From: Saccharomonospora amisosensis
GTDB taxonomy: Bacteria > Actinomycetota > Actinomycetes > Mycobacteriales > Pseudonocardiaceae
Reading direction: 5' to 3'
Length of the DNA stretch: 64,000 nt
Assembly (NCBI RefSeq): GCF_011761185.1
Contig: NZ_JAAOYM010000001.1
Location: 3,906,001-3,970,000 of the forward strand
The notes under the pieces are model-generated. The model did no database searches. It was not told the origin of the DNA and saw only the letters and a list, made by a program, of their open reading frames with translations. Made by a program: the position numbers and the translations under genes. This document shows positions 27,850 through 38,080 of this stretch, piece by piece (position 1 is the first letter of the stretch; the number at the start of each line of letters is the position of its first letter).

Positions 27850-29331
27850 TCACTCGAATGGCCGAGCTTCGGTGACGTCGTGTGATCGCGGGGTGAGATG
27901 CCGGTGCGGGTTGCGCTGTGCGTCCAGCACCGCGAGAGCCAACGCGACCAGCAGCAACGCCACCGCACATAGCAGCGCGAGCGACAACGCGAGCGGATAG
28001 TTGCCGCCGTCATCGGTCACGACCGCATGGAACACGGAGGCGAGCGCGGCCACACCCACCGCGGTGCCGAGCCGCTGCCCCGTCTGCAACGCACCTCCGG
28101 CGGCCCCGGCCATGCGTGTCGGCACCCTGTCGAGCGTCAGCGTGGTGTTCGGTGAGACCACCATGCCTCCCCCGACACCGGCGGCCAGCAAGGGGCCCGC
28201 CGTGGCAAAACCGGTCACCGAGGCGGTCACCTGCGGCACGATCAGGGCGACGATGCCGAGCCCGGCCGCCACCAGCGACAACCCCGCGACCGTCAGCCTG
28301 CGGCCCCAGCGGTCGACGAGTCTGCCCGCCACCGTGGCCGAAACCGCCGCGCCGAGCGCGAACGGTGTGACGGCCAGCCCGGACTGCAGCGGGGTGTAGC
28401 CAAGCCCGTGCTGGAAGAACAGCGCGAACACCAGCCAGATGCCCGCGAAACCGGAGAAGTAGACGGTCGCGATGGCCGCACCCGTGGCGTAGCCAGGAGT
28501 GCGGGTGAACAGCCGCAGGTCCAACAACGGGGAACCGCGCCTCACCAGCACCCGCCGTTCCCAGCGCACGAACGCGAACCCGAACCCGACCGCGAGCGGA
28601 AGCAGCCACCAAAGCTGCCGAAGCCCGTCCTGCTCGAAGCGCACCAACGGCAGCAGCACCGCCAGCACCGCCGCACCGAGCAGCACGATGCCCCCCATGT
28701 CCAGCCGCGAACGCAGCGGCACAGCCTGCCGTGGCGCCCGAGGCAGCAGCCGTGCGGCGAGCACCAGCGCCAACACCCCGATCGGGACATTGACGTAGAA
28801 CACCCAGCGCCAGCCGTTCTCCACCCCGAACGCCGCGATGATCAAGCCGCCGAGGATGGGGCCGAGTGCGGTGGAGATGGCCACAGTGGTGCCGAAGATG
28901 CCGAACGCCCTGCCCCGCTCGGCGCCGTGGAACAGTTCCTGGATCAGTCCGGTGTTCTGCGGGGTGAGCAGTCCGGCGGCCACGCCCTGCGCAAGCCGCG
29001 CCGCCACCAGCATCAACTCACTCGTCGCCGCCCCCGCTGTGGCGCTGGTGACCACGAACGCCGACAGTGCGACGAGGAACATTCGCCGCCGTCCCAGCGC
29101 ATCACCCAGCCTGCCGCCTGACACCAGCACGAGGCCGAACGTGAGGGCGTACCCGGACACCACCCACTGCACGCCAGCCTCTGACGCCTCGAGGCCGCGC
29201 TGGATCGACGGCAGCGCGACGTTCACGATGCTGACGTCCAGCAAGGACATGAACCCCGCGGCCAGGGTGACGGCGAGGGAGCGCCAGCGGCGTGGATCTG
29301 GCTCGGATGGTTCGGACGCCACCCCCTCCAC
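27850..29331 (-). CDS. MFS drug exporter, DHA2 (EmrB/QacA) family
   Basis: The 493-residue protein has about 14 membrane helices. DHA2 signatures are visible: LLDVSIVNVALPSIQRGL, WVVSGYALTFGLVLVSGGRLGDALGRRRMF, GVAAGLLTPQNTGLIQELF and GPILGGLII. Such proteins export drugs or small metabolites by proton antiport. It starts at a GTG without a clear ribosome binding site. No regulator gene sits beside it. It is 17 bases beyond the end of dnaE1 on the same strand, and may be read through from it. Confidence 0.92.
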   Translation of the reverse strand: MEGVASEPSEPDPRRWRSLAVTLAAGFMSLLDVSIVNVALPSIQRGLEASEAGVQWVVSGYALTFGLVLVSGGRLGDALGRRRMFLVALSAFVVTSATAGAATSELMLVAARLAQGVAAGLLTPQNTGLIQELFHGAERGRAFGIFGTTVAISTALGPILGGLIIAAFGVENGWRWVFYVNVPIGVLALVLAARLLPRAPRQAVPLRSRLDMGGIVLLGAAVLAVLLPLVRFEQDGLRQLWWLLPLAVGFGFAFVRWERRVLVRRGSPLLDLRLFTRTPGYATGAAIATVYFSGFAGIWLVFALFFQHGLGYTPLQSGLAVTPFALGAAVSATVAGRLVDRWGRRLTVAGLSLVAAGLGIVALIVPQVTASVTGFATAGPLLAAGVGGGMVVSPNTTLTLDRVPTRMAGAAGGALQTGQRLGTAVGVAALASVFHAVVTDDGGNYPLALSLALLCAVALLLVALALAVLDAQRNPHRHLTPRSHDVTEARPFE

Positions 29332-29348
29332 GCTATTGCGGGGTGCGC

Positions 29349-32300
29349 TCAGCTGCTCGCCGTGATCCCCGGGATGCCTTTCAGCTCACCCATCAACATG
29401 GACGTGACCTTGACCGGGTAGTCGTACAGCGCGAACACCGTTTCGCGGTTCGTTCCGAGCAGCTTCAACCGCACCGGGGTGTCGCCACGGTGTGCCTGAA
29501 GCGTCTGTTTGAGCTCGGTCACGACACCGTGGGTGATCTTCTCCGCCGAGGCGAGCAACACCAGCGGCGGTTCCTCGTCGCCGTCGGTGACGTCGCTGAG
29601 GTCCAGTGGCACGAGTCCGGCGCCGAAGACCGACATCTTCTCCTCACGCCAGTTGACCCTGCCCTTGACCACCACTGCGTTGTCCTCCACCAGGTCGGCC
29701 GCGAACAACGCGTAGGACTTCGGGAAGAACAGCACCTCCAGTGCGGCGTCCATGTCCTCGATCGTGCAGATCGCCCAGGGCTCGCCCCTCTTGTTGACCC
29801 GCCGCTCCATCGACGTGATGAGGCCCGCGACCTCGATCTCGCCCTCCTTCGGCGGGTCGGCCAGGATCGCGGCGATCGGACGCTTGGCGTGCTTGCGCAG
29901 GATGCGCTCGGCGCCGTCCAGCGGGTGCGCCGAGACGTACAGGCCGAGCATCTCGCGTTCGTAGGCGAGCAGTTGCTTGCGCGGGTACTCCTCTTCGTCG
30001 AACCGCAGGTGCGCCAGCGGGGAGGACGACGACGCCTGAGCACTGTCGTCACCGCCGCCGAAGAGGTCGAACTGCCCCATCGCCTCCTGCCGCTTCAGCG
30101 GCACGACGGCTTCCACCGCCTCCTCGTGCACCCGAACCATGGCCAGCCGGGAATTGCCGAGCGAGTCGAACGCACCGGCCTTGATCAGCGACTCGATCAC
30201 CCGCTTGTTGCAGACCACCAGCTCGGACTTGTCGAGGAAGTCGGTAAAGGAGGAGTACTTACCCTTCGACTCGCGCGTGGCGATGATCGAGTCCACCACG
30301 TTGGCGCCGACATTGCGCACGGCACCCAGACCGAACCGGATGTCGTCGCCGACCGCGGCGAACCGCTGGCCCGACTCGTTGACGTCCGGTGGCAGCACCC
30401 TGATACCGAGCCTGCGGCACTCGGACAGGTACACCGCCGACTTGTCCTTGTTGTCGCCCACGGAGGTGAGCAGCGCGGCCATGTACTCGGCCGGGTAGTT
30501 CGCCTTGAGGTAGGCCGTCCAGTACGCGATCAGTCCGTATCCCGCCGCGTGGCTCTTGTTGAACGCGTATCCCGCGAAAGGCAGGATCGTGTCCCACAGC
30601 GCCTGGATCGCCTCGTCGGAGAAGCCGCCGGGAACGAGTTCGCTGCTTCGCATCCCTTCCCGGAAGCCCTCGAACTCCTTCTCCAGCACCTCCTTCTTCT
30701 TCTTGCCCATCGCCCGCCGCAGCACATCGGCGCGACCCATCGAGTAGCCCGCGACCTTCTGGGCGATCTGCATGATCTGCTCCTGATAGACGATCAGGCC
30801 GTAGGTCTCGGCCAGGATGTCTTTCAGGGGCAGCTCGAGCTGTGGATGGATCGGCTTGATCTGCTGCCGCCCGTTCTTGCGGTCGGCGTAGTCGTTGTGG
30901 GCGTTCATGCCCATCGGTCCCGGCCGGTACAGGGCGAGCACCGCGACGATGTCGTCGAAGCCGGTCGGCTGCATCCTGCGCAGCAGGTCGCGCATGGCAC
31001 CGCCGTCGAGCTGGAACACGCCGAGCGTGTCGCCTCGCCCGAGCAGCTTGTAAGCGTCGGGGTCGTCCAGTCCGAGCCGGTCGAGGTCGATCTGTTCACC
31101 GCGGTTGGCCTTGACGTTGTCGATGGCGTCACCGATCACCGTCAGGTTGCGCAGTCCGAGGAAGTCCATCTTCAACAGGCCGATGGCCTCACAGGACGGG
31201 TAGTCCCAACCGGTGATCACGGCCCCGTCGTCGCGCTGCCACAACGGAATGGCGTCCAGCAACGGCTCGCTGGACATGATGACCGCGCAGGCGTGCACAC
31301 CGGCGTTGCGGATCAGTCCCTCGAGACCGCGGGCGGTATCGAAGATCGTCTTGACCTCCGGGTCGCTCTCCACGAGCGAGCGCACTTCCGCGGCCTCGGG
31401 GTAGCGCTCGTGCTCGGGGTCGACGATGCCCGCGAGCGGGATGTCCTTGGCCATGATCGGCGGCGGTAGTGCCTTGGAGATCCGGTCCGCGATCGCGTAG
31501 CCGGGCTGGCCGAAGTGCACCCTGGCCGCGTCCTTGATCGCGGCCTTCGTCTTGATGGTGCCGAACGTGATCACCTGGGCCACCCGGTCGGCGCCGTACT
31601 TCTCGGTGGCGTAGCGCACCATCTCGCCGCGCCTGCGGTCATCGAAGTCGATGTCGATGTCGGGCATCGACTCCCGCTCGGGGTTGAGGAACCGCTCGAA
31701 CAGCAGCTTCTGTGGGATCGGGTCCAGGTTCGTGATACCGAGCGCATAGGCGACCAACGATCCGGCCGCCGAACCACGACCCGGCCCGACCCGGATACCG
31801 ACCTGACGCGCGTAGTTGATGAGGTCCGCGACCACCAGGAAGTAGGACGGGAAGCCCTTCGCGGCGATCACCTGCAACTCGAACTCGGCGCGCTCGTGGT
31901 AGCCGTCGGGAACCCCGTCGGGGAAGCGCCACCGCAGGCCCTTCATCACCTCGTGGTGCAGCCAGCTCGCCTCGGTGTGTCCCTGCGGCACCTCGAACTT
32001 CGGCATCCGGTCGCGGTGGGCGTACACCTCCTCGTAGGACTGCACCCGCTCGGCGATCAGCAGGGTCGCGTCGGCCGCGCCGGGGACCTCCGTGTCCCAG
32101 TACTCGCGCATCTCGGCTGCGGACTTGAGGTAGTAGCCGTCGCCGTCGAACTTGAACCGGTTGGGGTCGGACAGGGTCTTGCCCGACTGCACGCACAACA
32201 GCGCCGAGTGCGAGTCGGCCTGGTCCTTGGTGACGTAGTGGGAGTCGTTGGTCGCCAGTGGGCGAAGACCGAGCTCCCTTCCGATCTCAAGCAGGCCCTC

Positions 32301-32927
32301 GCGCACCGACCGCTCGATCGGCAGCCCGTGGTCCATCAACTCGAGGAAGAAGTTGTCCTTGCCGAAGATGTCGCGGTAATCGGCGGCCGCCCGCAGTGCC
32401 TCGGCCTTCTGCCCCAGCCGCAACCGGGTCTGCACCTCGCCGGAGGGACAGCCGGTGGTGGCGATGATGCCCTCGGCGTTCTCGGCGATCAGCTCCCTGT
32501 CCATCCTTGGTTTGCGGTAGTAGCCCTGCATGCTGGCCAGCGACGAGAGCTTGAAGAGGTTGCGCAGCCCGGTGGCGTTCTCCGCCAGCATCGTCATGTG
32601 CGTGTAGGCGCCACCGCCGGAGACGTCGCCACCCTCACCGAACTCGTCGGCACCTCGCTGGCTGCTCTGCCCCCAGAACACCGGCTTCTTGTGGAACCGG
32701 CTCTCCGGTGCGACGTAGGCCTCGATCCCGATGATCGGCTTGATGCCCGCCTTGCGCGCCTGCTGGTAGAACTCGTCGGCGCCATACATGTTGCCGTGGT
32801 CGGTCATCCCCACCGCGGGCATTCGCAGCCTCGACGCCTCGCCGAACAGGGGAGCGATCTTCGCCGCACCGTCGAGCATCGAGTACTCGGTGTGGACGTG
32901 CAGGTGGACGAAGGAATCGTTCGACAC
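29349..32927 (-). CDS. dnaE1: DNA polymerase III alpha subunit (DnaE1)
   Basis: This is the replicative polymerase catalytic subunit. The GTG at 32927 ([20 protein letters not shown]) is preferred, as GGGAGG lies nine bases upstream; an ATG at 32954 would add nine residues. At 1192 residues it matches M. tuberculosis DnaE1 (about 1184). An N-terminal PHP domain keeps metal-binding residues (HVH, TDHGN). The palm carries [12 protein letters not shown], the catalytic aspartate pair. A C-terminal beta-binding, helix-hairpin-helix and OB region includes [20 protein letters not shown]. It stands opposite the PP2C gene. Confidence 0.97.
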   Translation of the reverse strand: MSNDSFVHLHVHTEYSMLDGAAKIAPLFGEASRLRMPAVGMTDHGNMYGADEFYQQARKAGIKPIIGIEAYVAPESRFHKKPVFWGQSSQRGADEFGEGGDVSGGGAYTHMTMLAENATGLRNLFKLSSLASMQGYYRKPRMDRELIAENAEGIIATTGCPSGEVQTRLRLGQKAEALRAAADYRDIFGKDNFFLELMDHGLPIERSVREGLLEIGRELGLRPLATNDSHYVTKDQADSHSALLCVQSGKTLSDPNRFKFDGDGYYLKSAAEMREYWDTEVPGAADATLLIAERVQSYEEVYAHRDRMPKFEVPQGHTEASWLHHEVMKGLRWRFPDGVPDGYHERAEFELQVIAAKGFPSYFLVVADLINYARQVGIRVGPGRGSAAGSLVAYALGITNLDPIPQKLLFERFLNPERESMPDIDIDFDDRRRGEMVRYATEKYGADRVAQVITFGTIKTKAAIKDAARVHFGQPGYAIADRISKALPPPIMAKDIPLAGIVDPEHERYPEAAEVRSLVESDPEVKTIFDTARGLEGLIRNAGVHACAVIMSSEPLLDAIPLWQRDDGAVITGWDYPSCEAIGLLKMDFLGLRNLTVIGDAIDNVKANRGEQIDLDRLGLDDPDAYKLLGRGDTLGVFQLDGGAMRDLLRRMQPTGFDDIVAVLALYRPGPMGMNAHNDYADRKNGRQQIKPIHPQLELPLKDILAETYGLIVYQEQIMQIAQKVAGYSMGRADVLRRAMGKKKKEVLEKEFEGFREGMRSSELVPGGFSDEAIQALWDTILPFAGYAFNKSHAAGYGLIAYWTAYLKANYPAEYMAALLTSVGDNKDKSAVYLSECRRLGIRVLPPDVNESGQRFAAVGDDIRFGLGAVRNVGANVVDSIIATRESKGKYSSFTDFLDKSELVVCNKRVIESLIKAGAFDSLGNSRLAMVRVHEEAVEAVVPLKRQEAMGQFDLFGGGDDSAQASSSSPLAHLRFDEEEYPRKQLLAYEREMLGLYVSAHPLDGAERILRKHAKRPIAAILADPPKEGEIEVAGLITSMERRVNKRGEPWAICTIEDMDAALEVLFFPKSYALFAADLVEDNAVVVKGRVNWREEKMSVFGAGLVPLDLSDVTDGDEEPPLVLLASAEKITHGVVTELKQTLQAHRGDTPVRLKLLGTNRETVFALYDYPVKVTSMLMGELKGIPGITASS

Positions 32928-33184
32928 CAGCGAGAACCTCCCATTGAACGACATGAGCGCACGATGCGGCGCGAACCTCAGACTGCATACCCTAGACCGC
33001 GCCCGCGACAGAAACGCGGAGACTGGCCGCGCACGGCGGCAGGCGGAATCGCGGGGGCTGGAGTGGCGGACAAGGTGCACATGATCGGCGACACCGTGAC
33101 GACATCGAGACCCTCAGGGGTGCTGCCTCACCTGATGCACCTTCTGACGTCGTCAACCGCTTCGAGCAATGGTTCACTGCACCC

Positions 33185-33940
33185 ATGACACGAGACGAGG
33201 CCCTCACCCTTCGCTACGCCGCTGGCTCCGACGTCGGTCAGCGGCGCAGTGAGAACGAGGACTCCGCCTATGCGACCGCGCACCTGCTCGCCGTGGCCGA
33301 CGGCATGGGCGGCCACGCGGCGGGCGAGGTGGCGAGCGCTCTCGCGATCGCCGCGATGGAAGCTCTCGACAACCGGCTCGCGGAGACGGGGCGAGCCGAT
33401 GTCGACCTCGTGGAGGAACTGGCCGCCGGGGTGGCCGACGCCGCCGAGCGGCTCGACCGGCGTGTGGCCGAGGACCCCGCACTCACCGGGATGGGCACTA
33501 CGCTGACCGCGATGCTGTGGGCGTACCCCAGCTTCGCGCTGGCCCACGTCGGTGACTCCCGTGGCTACCTGTTCAGAGACGGCGAGCTCACACAGCTCAC
33601 CAGGGATCACACGATGGTTCAGACCCTCGTGGATCAGGGCAGGATGCCCGCCGAACTGGCCGCGCGTCACCCGAGCAGGTCCGTGCTGGTTCGGGCACTG
33701 ATGGCGGGCTCCCCGGGTGAGCCCGACCTTTCGCTACATACCGCGCGGCCCGGTGACAAGTACCTACTGTGCTCCGACGGGCTCACGGACGTGGCGACGG
33801 CCGAGGACCTGAGTACGGTCCTCGGCCGCGCGGCCGACCCCGAGGAGGCCGTTCACCAGCTGATCGATTTGGCCAACGAAGGCGGCGGACCGGACAACAT
33901 CACCTGTGTGGTGGCCGAGGTCAGCTCACCCTCGTCGTGA
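33185..33940 (+). CDS. PP2C-family serine/threonine phosphatase
   Basis: The 251-residue protein has the PPM metal and phosphate motifs RRSENEDSAYA, VADGMGGHAAGEVAS, GMGTTLTAML, LAHVGDSRGYLFRDGEL, LTRDHTMVQ, LLCSDGLTDV and GGPDNITCVV. Unlike PstP, it lacks a transmembrane and extracellular part, so it should be cytosolic. It would counter Ser/Thr protein kinases; no kinase gene is in the window. No clear ribosome binding site precedes the ATG, so leaderless translation is possible. Confidence 0.94.
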   Translation: MTRDEALTLRYAAGSDVGQRRSENEDSAYATAHLLAVADGMGGHAAGEVASALAIAAMEALDNRLAETGRADVDLVEELAAGVADAAERLDRRVAEDPALTGMGTTLTAMLWAYPSFALAHVGDSRGYLFRDGELTQLTRDHTMVQTLVDQGRMPAELAARHPSRSVLVRALMAGSPGEPDLSLHTARPGDKYLLCSDGLTDVATAEDLSTVLGRAADPEEAVHQLIDLANEGGGPDNITCVVAEVSSPSS

Positions 33941-33986
33941 CGGCCGGCCTGCCTCGGCCGGTGCCATGTGGTCTCCCATTGGCGGC

Positions 33987-34535
33987 TCAATGGGCGGTAC
34001 CCCTTCGCCACAGCCGCCGGTGCGCCCCGCCACGCTCCGAACCACGCGACTCCTCGGTGGGCTCGGTGGGCTGGGTCCCCACGTGCTCGACCACCTTGCG
34101 TGCGGGCATCACCGCGATGAGCAGTCCGGCGATCGCGGTACCGAAGTGCAGCCACGTGTCGGCGGTGTCGATGGCCAGCGGGTTGCCGAGACCGCTCACC
34201 GGGTTGCTGGTGAACACGCCGGTAATCGCCAGCCCCCACACGAAGAGCAGGCCGAAGGCCACGAACAGCACCCAGCCGTAGGTGCGCGCCAGTCCGGAGT
34301 TCAGCGCCATGAGCACACCCAGCAAGCCGACGCCGAGGTGGACCACGTTGTGCAGCGGGTTGACCGAGAAGATCCACATCGTGCTGTGCGTGCTGGCGGT
34401 GAAGTCGCCGAAACCGCTGATCACCAGGCCGATGATGCCCAATGCCAGGTAGATCAGACCAACCAGACCGGCAACGACCTGTACGGGCTGCAATCCGCGC
34501 ACGCTCACGCGGGTCTCAGTCGGGGAACGTGTCAT
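33987..34535 (-). CDS. DUF4383 membrane protein
   Basis: The 182-residue protein has four hydrophobic spans and the DUF4383 segments VVAGLVGLIYLALGIIGL, NPLHNVVHLGVGLLGVLMAL and DTWLHFGTAIAGLL. GAGGAGG precedes the ATG. The last 35 residues are charged and cytosolic. The function of the family is not known; members are common in actinobacteria, often near stress genes. The following 203 bases up to the DUF998 gene show no credible gene. Confidence 0.85.
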   Translation of the reverse strand: MTRSPTETRVSVRGLQPVQVVAGLVGLIYLALGIIGLVISGFGDFTASTHSTMWIFSVNPLHNVVHLGVGLLGVLMALNSGLARTYGWVLFVAFGLLFVWGLAITGVFTSNPVSGLGNPLAIDTADTWLHFGTAIAGLLIAVMPARKVVEHVGTQPTEPTEESRGSERGGAHRRLWRRGTAH

Positions 34536-34738
34536 GACCGCCTCCTCATGGGTGTGCTAGGCGACACATCCTTTCGGGTACCCGTGGTGACCAGCGCGGA
34601 AACCGCGTCACCGTCACTGGCCACAAGGCTTGGTGCCCGATCGGCGGCATCGAGCCGGTGCGTTTCCTCGCACGGCAAGAGCGTCCAACCGAACACAGGC
34701 GAGCAGCGGTTCGCCTCAGCGAAGTCCCGTTGGCGTGA

Positions 34739-35421
34739 TCAACGCGATGACGGTTCGCGGCTGGCGTAGGCATCGCCGGTGCCAGCGGCGTGCTCGGGCC
34801 GCTGAGCCACCTCGGACCGGATTCGCCAGGCAGTCCAGGCGAGGTAGCCGAAACCGACCAGGATGGAAAGCCGTTGAAACAGTCCCGCGGGCGCGGGCGA
34901 CCAGACACCCGCGTAATCCAAGCCGTTCACCGCTCCCGCCGCCATCCACAGCGCCACCACCGCGGCAGCCGCGGTCCAGCCGATCCAGCGGGTGAAGCGC
35001 CGCAACAGCACTACCACAGCCGCCGCGATGGCGGCGAAAGCGATCGGCCCGACGATGTCGTGCAGGAGGCCGTGCCAGGTCCGCTCGGTGGAGACGCCGG
35101 CCGGTGAGTATGTGCCCGGATCGATCACAAACACCCCCGCCAGGACAAAGGCCACCCCGGCGGCCATGACCCATCTGGGTGCCCAGACCGCACCCGTTCC
35201 GCGGGTGAGAGTGCCGCGCAGGGCGAGGCCGTACAGCGCGAGAAGCAGTCCAGTGGCAGGAAGTTCACGATCTGGATCCAACCACGTTCGGACAAGGCCA
35301 GCTCACTGATCCAGTTGCGCATGGGGTCATAACCGGGTCTGAGCACGCCCTCGACCAACCAGATCAGAGTGAACAGGGCTGGCCCCGCGACTCCTGTCCA
35401 CCACAGCTTTTCCGGTCTCAT
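34739..35421 (-). pseudogene. DUF998-family membrane protein with a one-base frameshift
   Basis: The start ATG at 35421 has AAGGGGA upstream and encodes RPGYDPMRNWISELALSERG then WIQIVNFL, the typical DUF998 N-terminus. After that the frame becomes nonsense, while a second frame continues with TGLLLALYGLALRGTL, VFVIDPGTYSP, WHGLLHDIVGPIAF and several membrane helices. Adding one base near 35256 (CTGCCA to CTGGCCA on the coding strand) restores a single protein of about 227 residues. It is a pseudogene or carries a base-call error. It faces a MarR regulator across about 100 bases. Confidence 0.85.
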
Positions 35422-35437
35422 CCAACATCCCCTTTTC

Positions 35438-35450
35438 CTGCATTATGCAG
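35438..35450. promoter_or_regulatory. Palindrome in the DUF998/MarR divergent region
   Basis: CTGCATTATGCAG has perfect six-base arms around a single T. It lies 17 bases upstream of the DUF998 start and about 75 before the MarR start, a plausible MarR operator. Confidence 0.5.
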
Positions 35451-35484
35451 ATAATGTGTTGTGCAGAGTATGACGCACTCAGAT

Positions 35485-35537
35485 AGATGCATGTCAACCC
35501 CTGCCGCCAAGCCAAGATGGATGCATGTCGACCCCTG
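35485..35537 (+). repeat. Direct repeat over the MarR translation start
   Basis: A 19-base unit (AGATGCATGTCAACCCCTG at 35485) recurs at 35519-35537 with 17 matches. The second copy contains the MarR ATG. It may be a small local duplication of the start region or a binding site. Confidence 0.55.
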
Positions 35538-35995
35538 ACCGCGAAGCCCTGCTCAAGCACCTGCAGCACGAACTGACCCAGACCATCGCCGACGGCGTAC
35601 TGCTCCAACAGGCGGTGGCCGACCGCCTGGGCCTGAGCCTTGGCGACTTCAAGTGCCTGACCGCCGTGAGCGAGACCGAGGAGGTGACCGCGGGCGACCT
35701 GGCCACGCGAACCGGACTGACCACCGGAGCCGTCACCCGCATGATCGACCGGCTGGAACGAGGGGGTTGGGTCAGGCGCGAACACGACCGCCAGGACCGG
35801 CGACGGGTGCTCGTGCGTGCCGTGCCTGAACGGTTGGCACAGATCGAGCCGCTGTTCACCGGAATGCAGCACGCTTGGGCACAGGCGCTGGCCGAGTACG
35901 ACGACAAGCAGATCCAGATGCTGCTCACGCTGTTCACGCGGATGCGCGCCGTGGCACGCCAACAAGCGAACCAGATCCGGGCGACCACCGGGTGA
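35525..35995 (+). CDS. MarR-family transcriptional regulator
   Basis: The 156-residue protein has the winged-helix pattern LGDFKCLTAVSETEEVTAGDLATRTGLTTGAVTRMIDRLERGGWVRREHDRQDRRRVLVRAVP, flanked by dimerisation helices. It probably controls itself and the divergent DUF998 gene through the palindrome at 35438-35450. The ATG at 35525 has no strong ribosome binding site; an ATG four bases earlier is out of frame. The ligand is unknown. Confidence 0.92.
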   Translation: MSTPDREALLKHLQHELTQTIADGVLLQQAVADRLGLSLGDFKCLTAVSETEEVTAGDLATRTGLTTGAVTRMIDRLERGGWVRREHDRQDRRRVLVRAVPERLAQIEPLFTGMQHAWAQALAEYDDKQIQMLLTLFTRMRAVARQQANQIRATTG

Positions 35996-36275
35996 TCCGC
36001 CGCAACGGCAACCGATCACGACAACCCTCGCGACCTTGATCCACAGGTATCGACCGTTCGTCGTCCGCGTCGACCGGTGAGCACATCGAGCGGCGAAGGG
36101 ACAGGCTGGTGGCCGCACCCGCGTTCGACCTCGGTCTCAACCCACAGCGTCACGCCGTGAAGTGCGGGATCAACCTACGGAAAGGAAGCTGCCGCTGCCT
36201 TCCGTTGCCACGATGGACTCTGATTGAGCGTCCGCACCGACACCAGTTCCTGAACACGCCCTAAGCTCGTTGTCC

Positions 36276-36800
36276 GTGGCTCTCGGCGTGTGCCTGCTCT
36301 TCGACGGCGGGTCCGAGCGAGCTCTGCGCAGGTTGTGGCTCCGGCTGGAGTCGCAGGGTGTGCCAACGCTGCACTCCCACACCCACGGGCAGCACCATCC
36401 GCATGTGTCCTACGTGGTGCTGCTGGACTACGACGTCGAGGCGGTGCGCGCCGCGGTGGACGCGCTCGCCGACCGGGGCGGCTTCGATCTCACCTTCGAC
36501 GCCATCGCGGCGTTTCGCCGTGGCAGGGTGGCTCTCGTGCCCGCCGTGCCCGCTGATCTGGTGCCACGGCAACAGCAGGTGGTACAGGCCGTGCGTGGCA
36601 CCGGCGCGGTGGTGCACCGGCATTACGAGATCGGGCGATGGCTGCCGCATTCCTCGCTGGCGACGAGGGCAACGACACAGCAACTGCCGCTGGTCGCCGC
36701 TGCCGCCTACGAGGTGCTGCCGCTGACCGTCCGGGTGAACAGAGCGGCCTTGATCGACAGTTCCACCGCGAGACTGTGGCCGCTGGCCACGCTGCCCTGA
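36276..36800 (+). CDS. 2'-5' RNA ligase-like (2H phosphoesterase) protein
   Basis: The GTG at 36276 gives 174 residues. Two HxS/T motifs that define the 2H superfamily are present: HPHVSYVVLLDY and GRWLPHSSLATR. Between them is a beta-rich segment. Such proteins hydrolyse cyclic phosphodiester bonds in RNA or nucleotides, but the substrate is unclear. The 280 bases upstream contain no credible gene, only a weak hairpin around 36178-36206. It is convergent with the zinc peptidase gene. Confidence 0.8.
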   Translation: MALGVCLLFDGGSERALRRLWLRLESQGVPTLHSHTHGQHHPHVSYVVLLDYDVEAVRAAVDALADRGGFDLTFDAIAAFRRGRVALVPAVPADLVPRQQQVVQAVRGTGAVVHRHYEIGRWLPHSSLATRATTQQLPLVAAAAYEVLPLTVRVNRAALIDSSTARLWPLATLP

Positions 36801-36837
36801 CGCGGCGAACCGGCGCACCGAACCGGCACTGCCCCAG

Positions 36838-37794
36838 CTATTCGACCTGGTGGAGGGTAGCTTGCCAGGTGTCACACGCCGCCACCGTCTTGCCGTGGTA
36901 GCCGCGCATCGCCCACCGCCGCTGTGTCCGGCTGGAGCCGTGGGTTTCGCTGTCGACCCAGTTGCGGAAGTCGTCGACGGCCGCTTCCGCGAGATCGACA
37001 CTGACCGCCCCGCTACCCGAGGCGCTGCCAAGGAACATTCCGGCGAAGCAGTTGGCCTGCAACTCCACGCGCCTGCCCAGTTCCTTGTCCTGCGGACTAT
37101 CCGGCTCGACCCTTGCGAGCCTGCGGTTAACAGCCGCCAGAATCCCGCTGAGATGCTGGACGTGGTGACCGTACTCGTGGGCGAGGGTGGCCACGTGCGC
37201 TTCCCGCGCCAGGCCGAACGCGGCGAGCGTGCGGTCCCTTGGCAGATAGATGGTCATGTCCTTGTCGCAGTAGAGCCCCGTGGCCTCCTCCTGCGGCGGA
37301 AGCGCTCCGCACGCGGTACGAGGTTCGTCGACGATGCGCACCCGCACCGGTTCGAAAGGAACTCCCGCCCGATCCAGCGCGGGCTTCCACGCCGCGTCCA
37401 GACAGCGCAACTGCGCCCGGTAGTAGGCGCGCAGCGCTGGGCGCCCCGCTCCCAGCCTTGGGAGGTCACACGTGACCTTGCCCAGGCTTACCCCTGCCGT
37501 CAGCAACGCCGAGTCCTGCGGCTGTGCCGCGGGCCTCGCCGATGTTCGGGCAGCGGCGGGTGCGTCGCCGACCGCGCGGTCGAAGGTGGGCACCACCAGC
37601 ACAAGCGTGGCCACCAGTAGCAGCGCGGCACCGACGGGCAGAGCCCACCGCCACCCACGGTCAGCACGCGGCGGGTGAGGCCGCTGCGGGTCGTCGTCGC
37701 CTTCCCACAACGTCAGCGGCAGGTCCTCGATGTACGGCCGGCCGGCTTCGATGTCGCTCGCCGGCCGGCCGGCATCGTCGCCCGCAGTGTCCAC
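36838..37794 (-). CDS. Neutral zinc metallopeptidase, membrane anchored
   Basis: The 318-residue protein has an acidic cytosolic N-terminus of about 48 residues, one membrane span (about 49-69) and an extracellular domain. The zinc motif HEYGHH is at 206-211 and a third ligand is likely the Glu of ELQANCFAG near 244. This is the putative neutral zinc metallopeptidase family (YpfJ-like). It starts at a GTG. The physiological substrate is unknown. Confidence 0.9.
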   Translation of the reverse strand: MDTAGDDAGRPASDIEAGRPYIEDLPLTLWEGDDDPQRPHPPRADRGWRWALPVGAALLLVATLVLVVPTFDRAVGDAPAAARTSARPAAQPQDSALLTAGVSLGKVTCDLPRLGAGRPALRAYYRAQLRCLDAAWKPALDRAGVPFEPVRVRIVDEPRTACGALPPQEEATGLYCDKDMTIYLPRDRTLAAFGLAREAHVATLAHEYGHHVQHLSGILAAVNRRLARVEPDSPQDKELGRRVELQANCFAGMFLGSASGSGAVSVDLAEAAVDDFRNWVDSETHGSSRTQRRWAMRGYHGKTVAACDTWQATLHQVE

Positions 37795-37919
37795 AGCAAC
37801 CTTCTGGATCAGTGTCGTCTACCGGCAACGAGAATAATCCGGGAACGCGACCGGCAAGGTCACGAATGGGGAACGTAGTCGGCAAGGTCGGCTTGGCGAC
37901 TACCGGGCCGAAGTAACGC

Positions 37920-37963
37920 TCGGTGGGCGCAGCAGGGTTCGAACCTGCGACCCCCTGCTTGTA
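37920..37963 (-). repeat. attR-like duplicate of the tRNA-Val 3' half
   Basis: These 44 bases are identical to 38693-38736. They cover the tRNA from the anticodon loop to the discriminator plus four bases. No 5' half adjoins, so it is not a tRNA gene but the distal attachment copy left by site-specific integration. Confidence 0.88.
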
Positions 37964-38080
37964 GAAATCGTGGGTCCAGCGGTGTGCTCGTACTTCGTTC
38001 TTGCGCGTCGCAATGTAAGCGAAGGGCCCACAATTATCGGGTCGTTGAACGATCACGTGCCCGCAGGATGGTCAGGCTGT

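Noticed and set aside
34546-34908. A 120-codon reverse gene between DUF4383 and DUF998
   Set aside because: It overlaps the DUF998 coding region in another frame and has no family-like pattern or ribosome binding site.
37920-37963. A second tRNA-Val gene
   Set aside because: Only the 3' half is present; the sequence after the anticodon loop does not continue into a D arm or acceptor stem. It is better explained as an attachment repeat.
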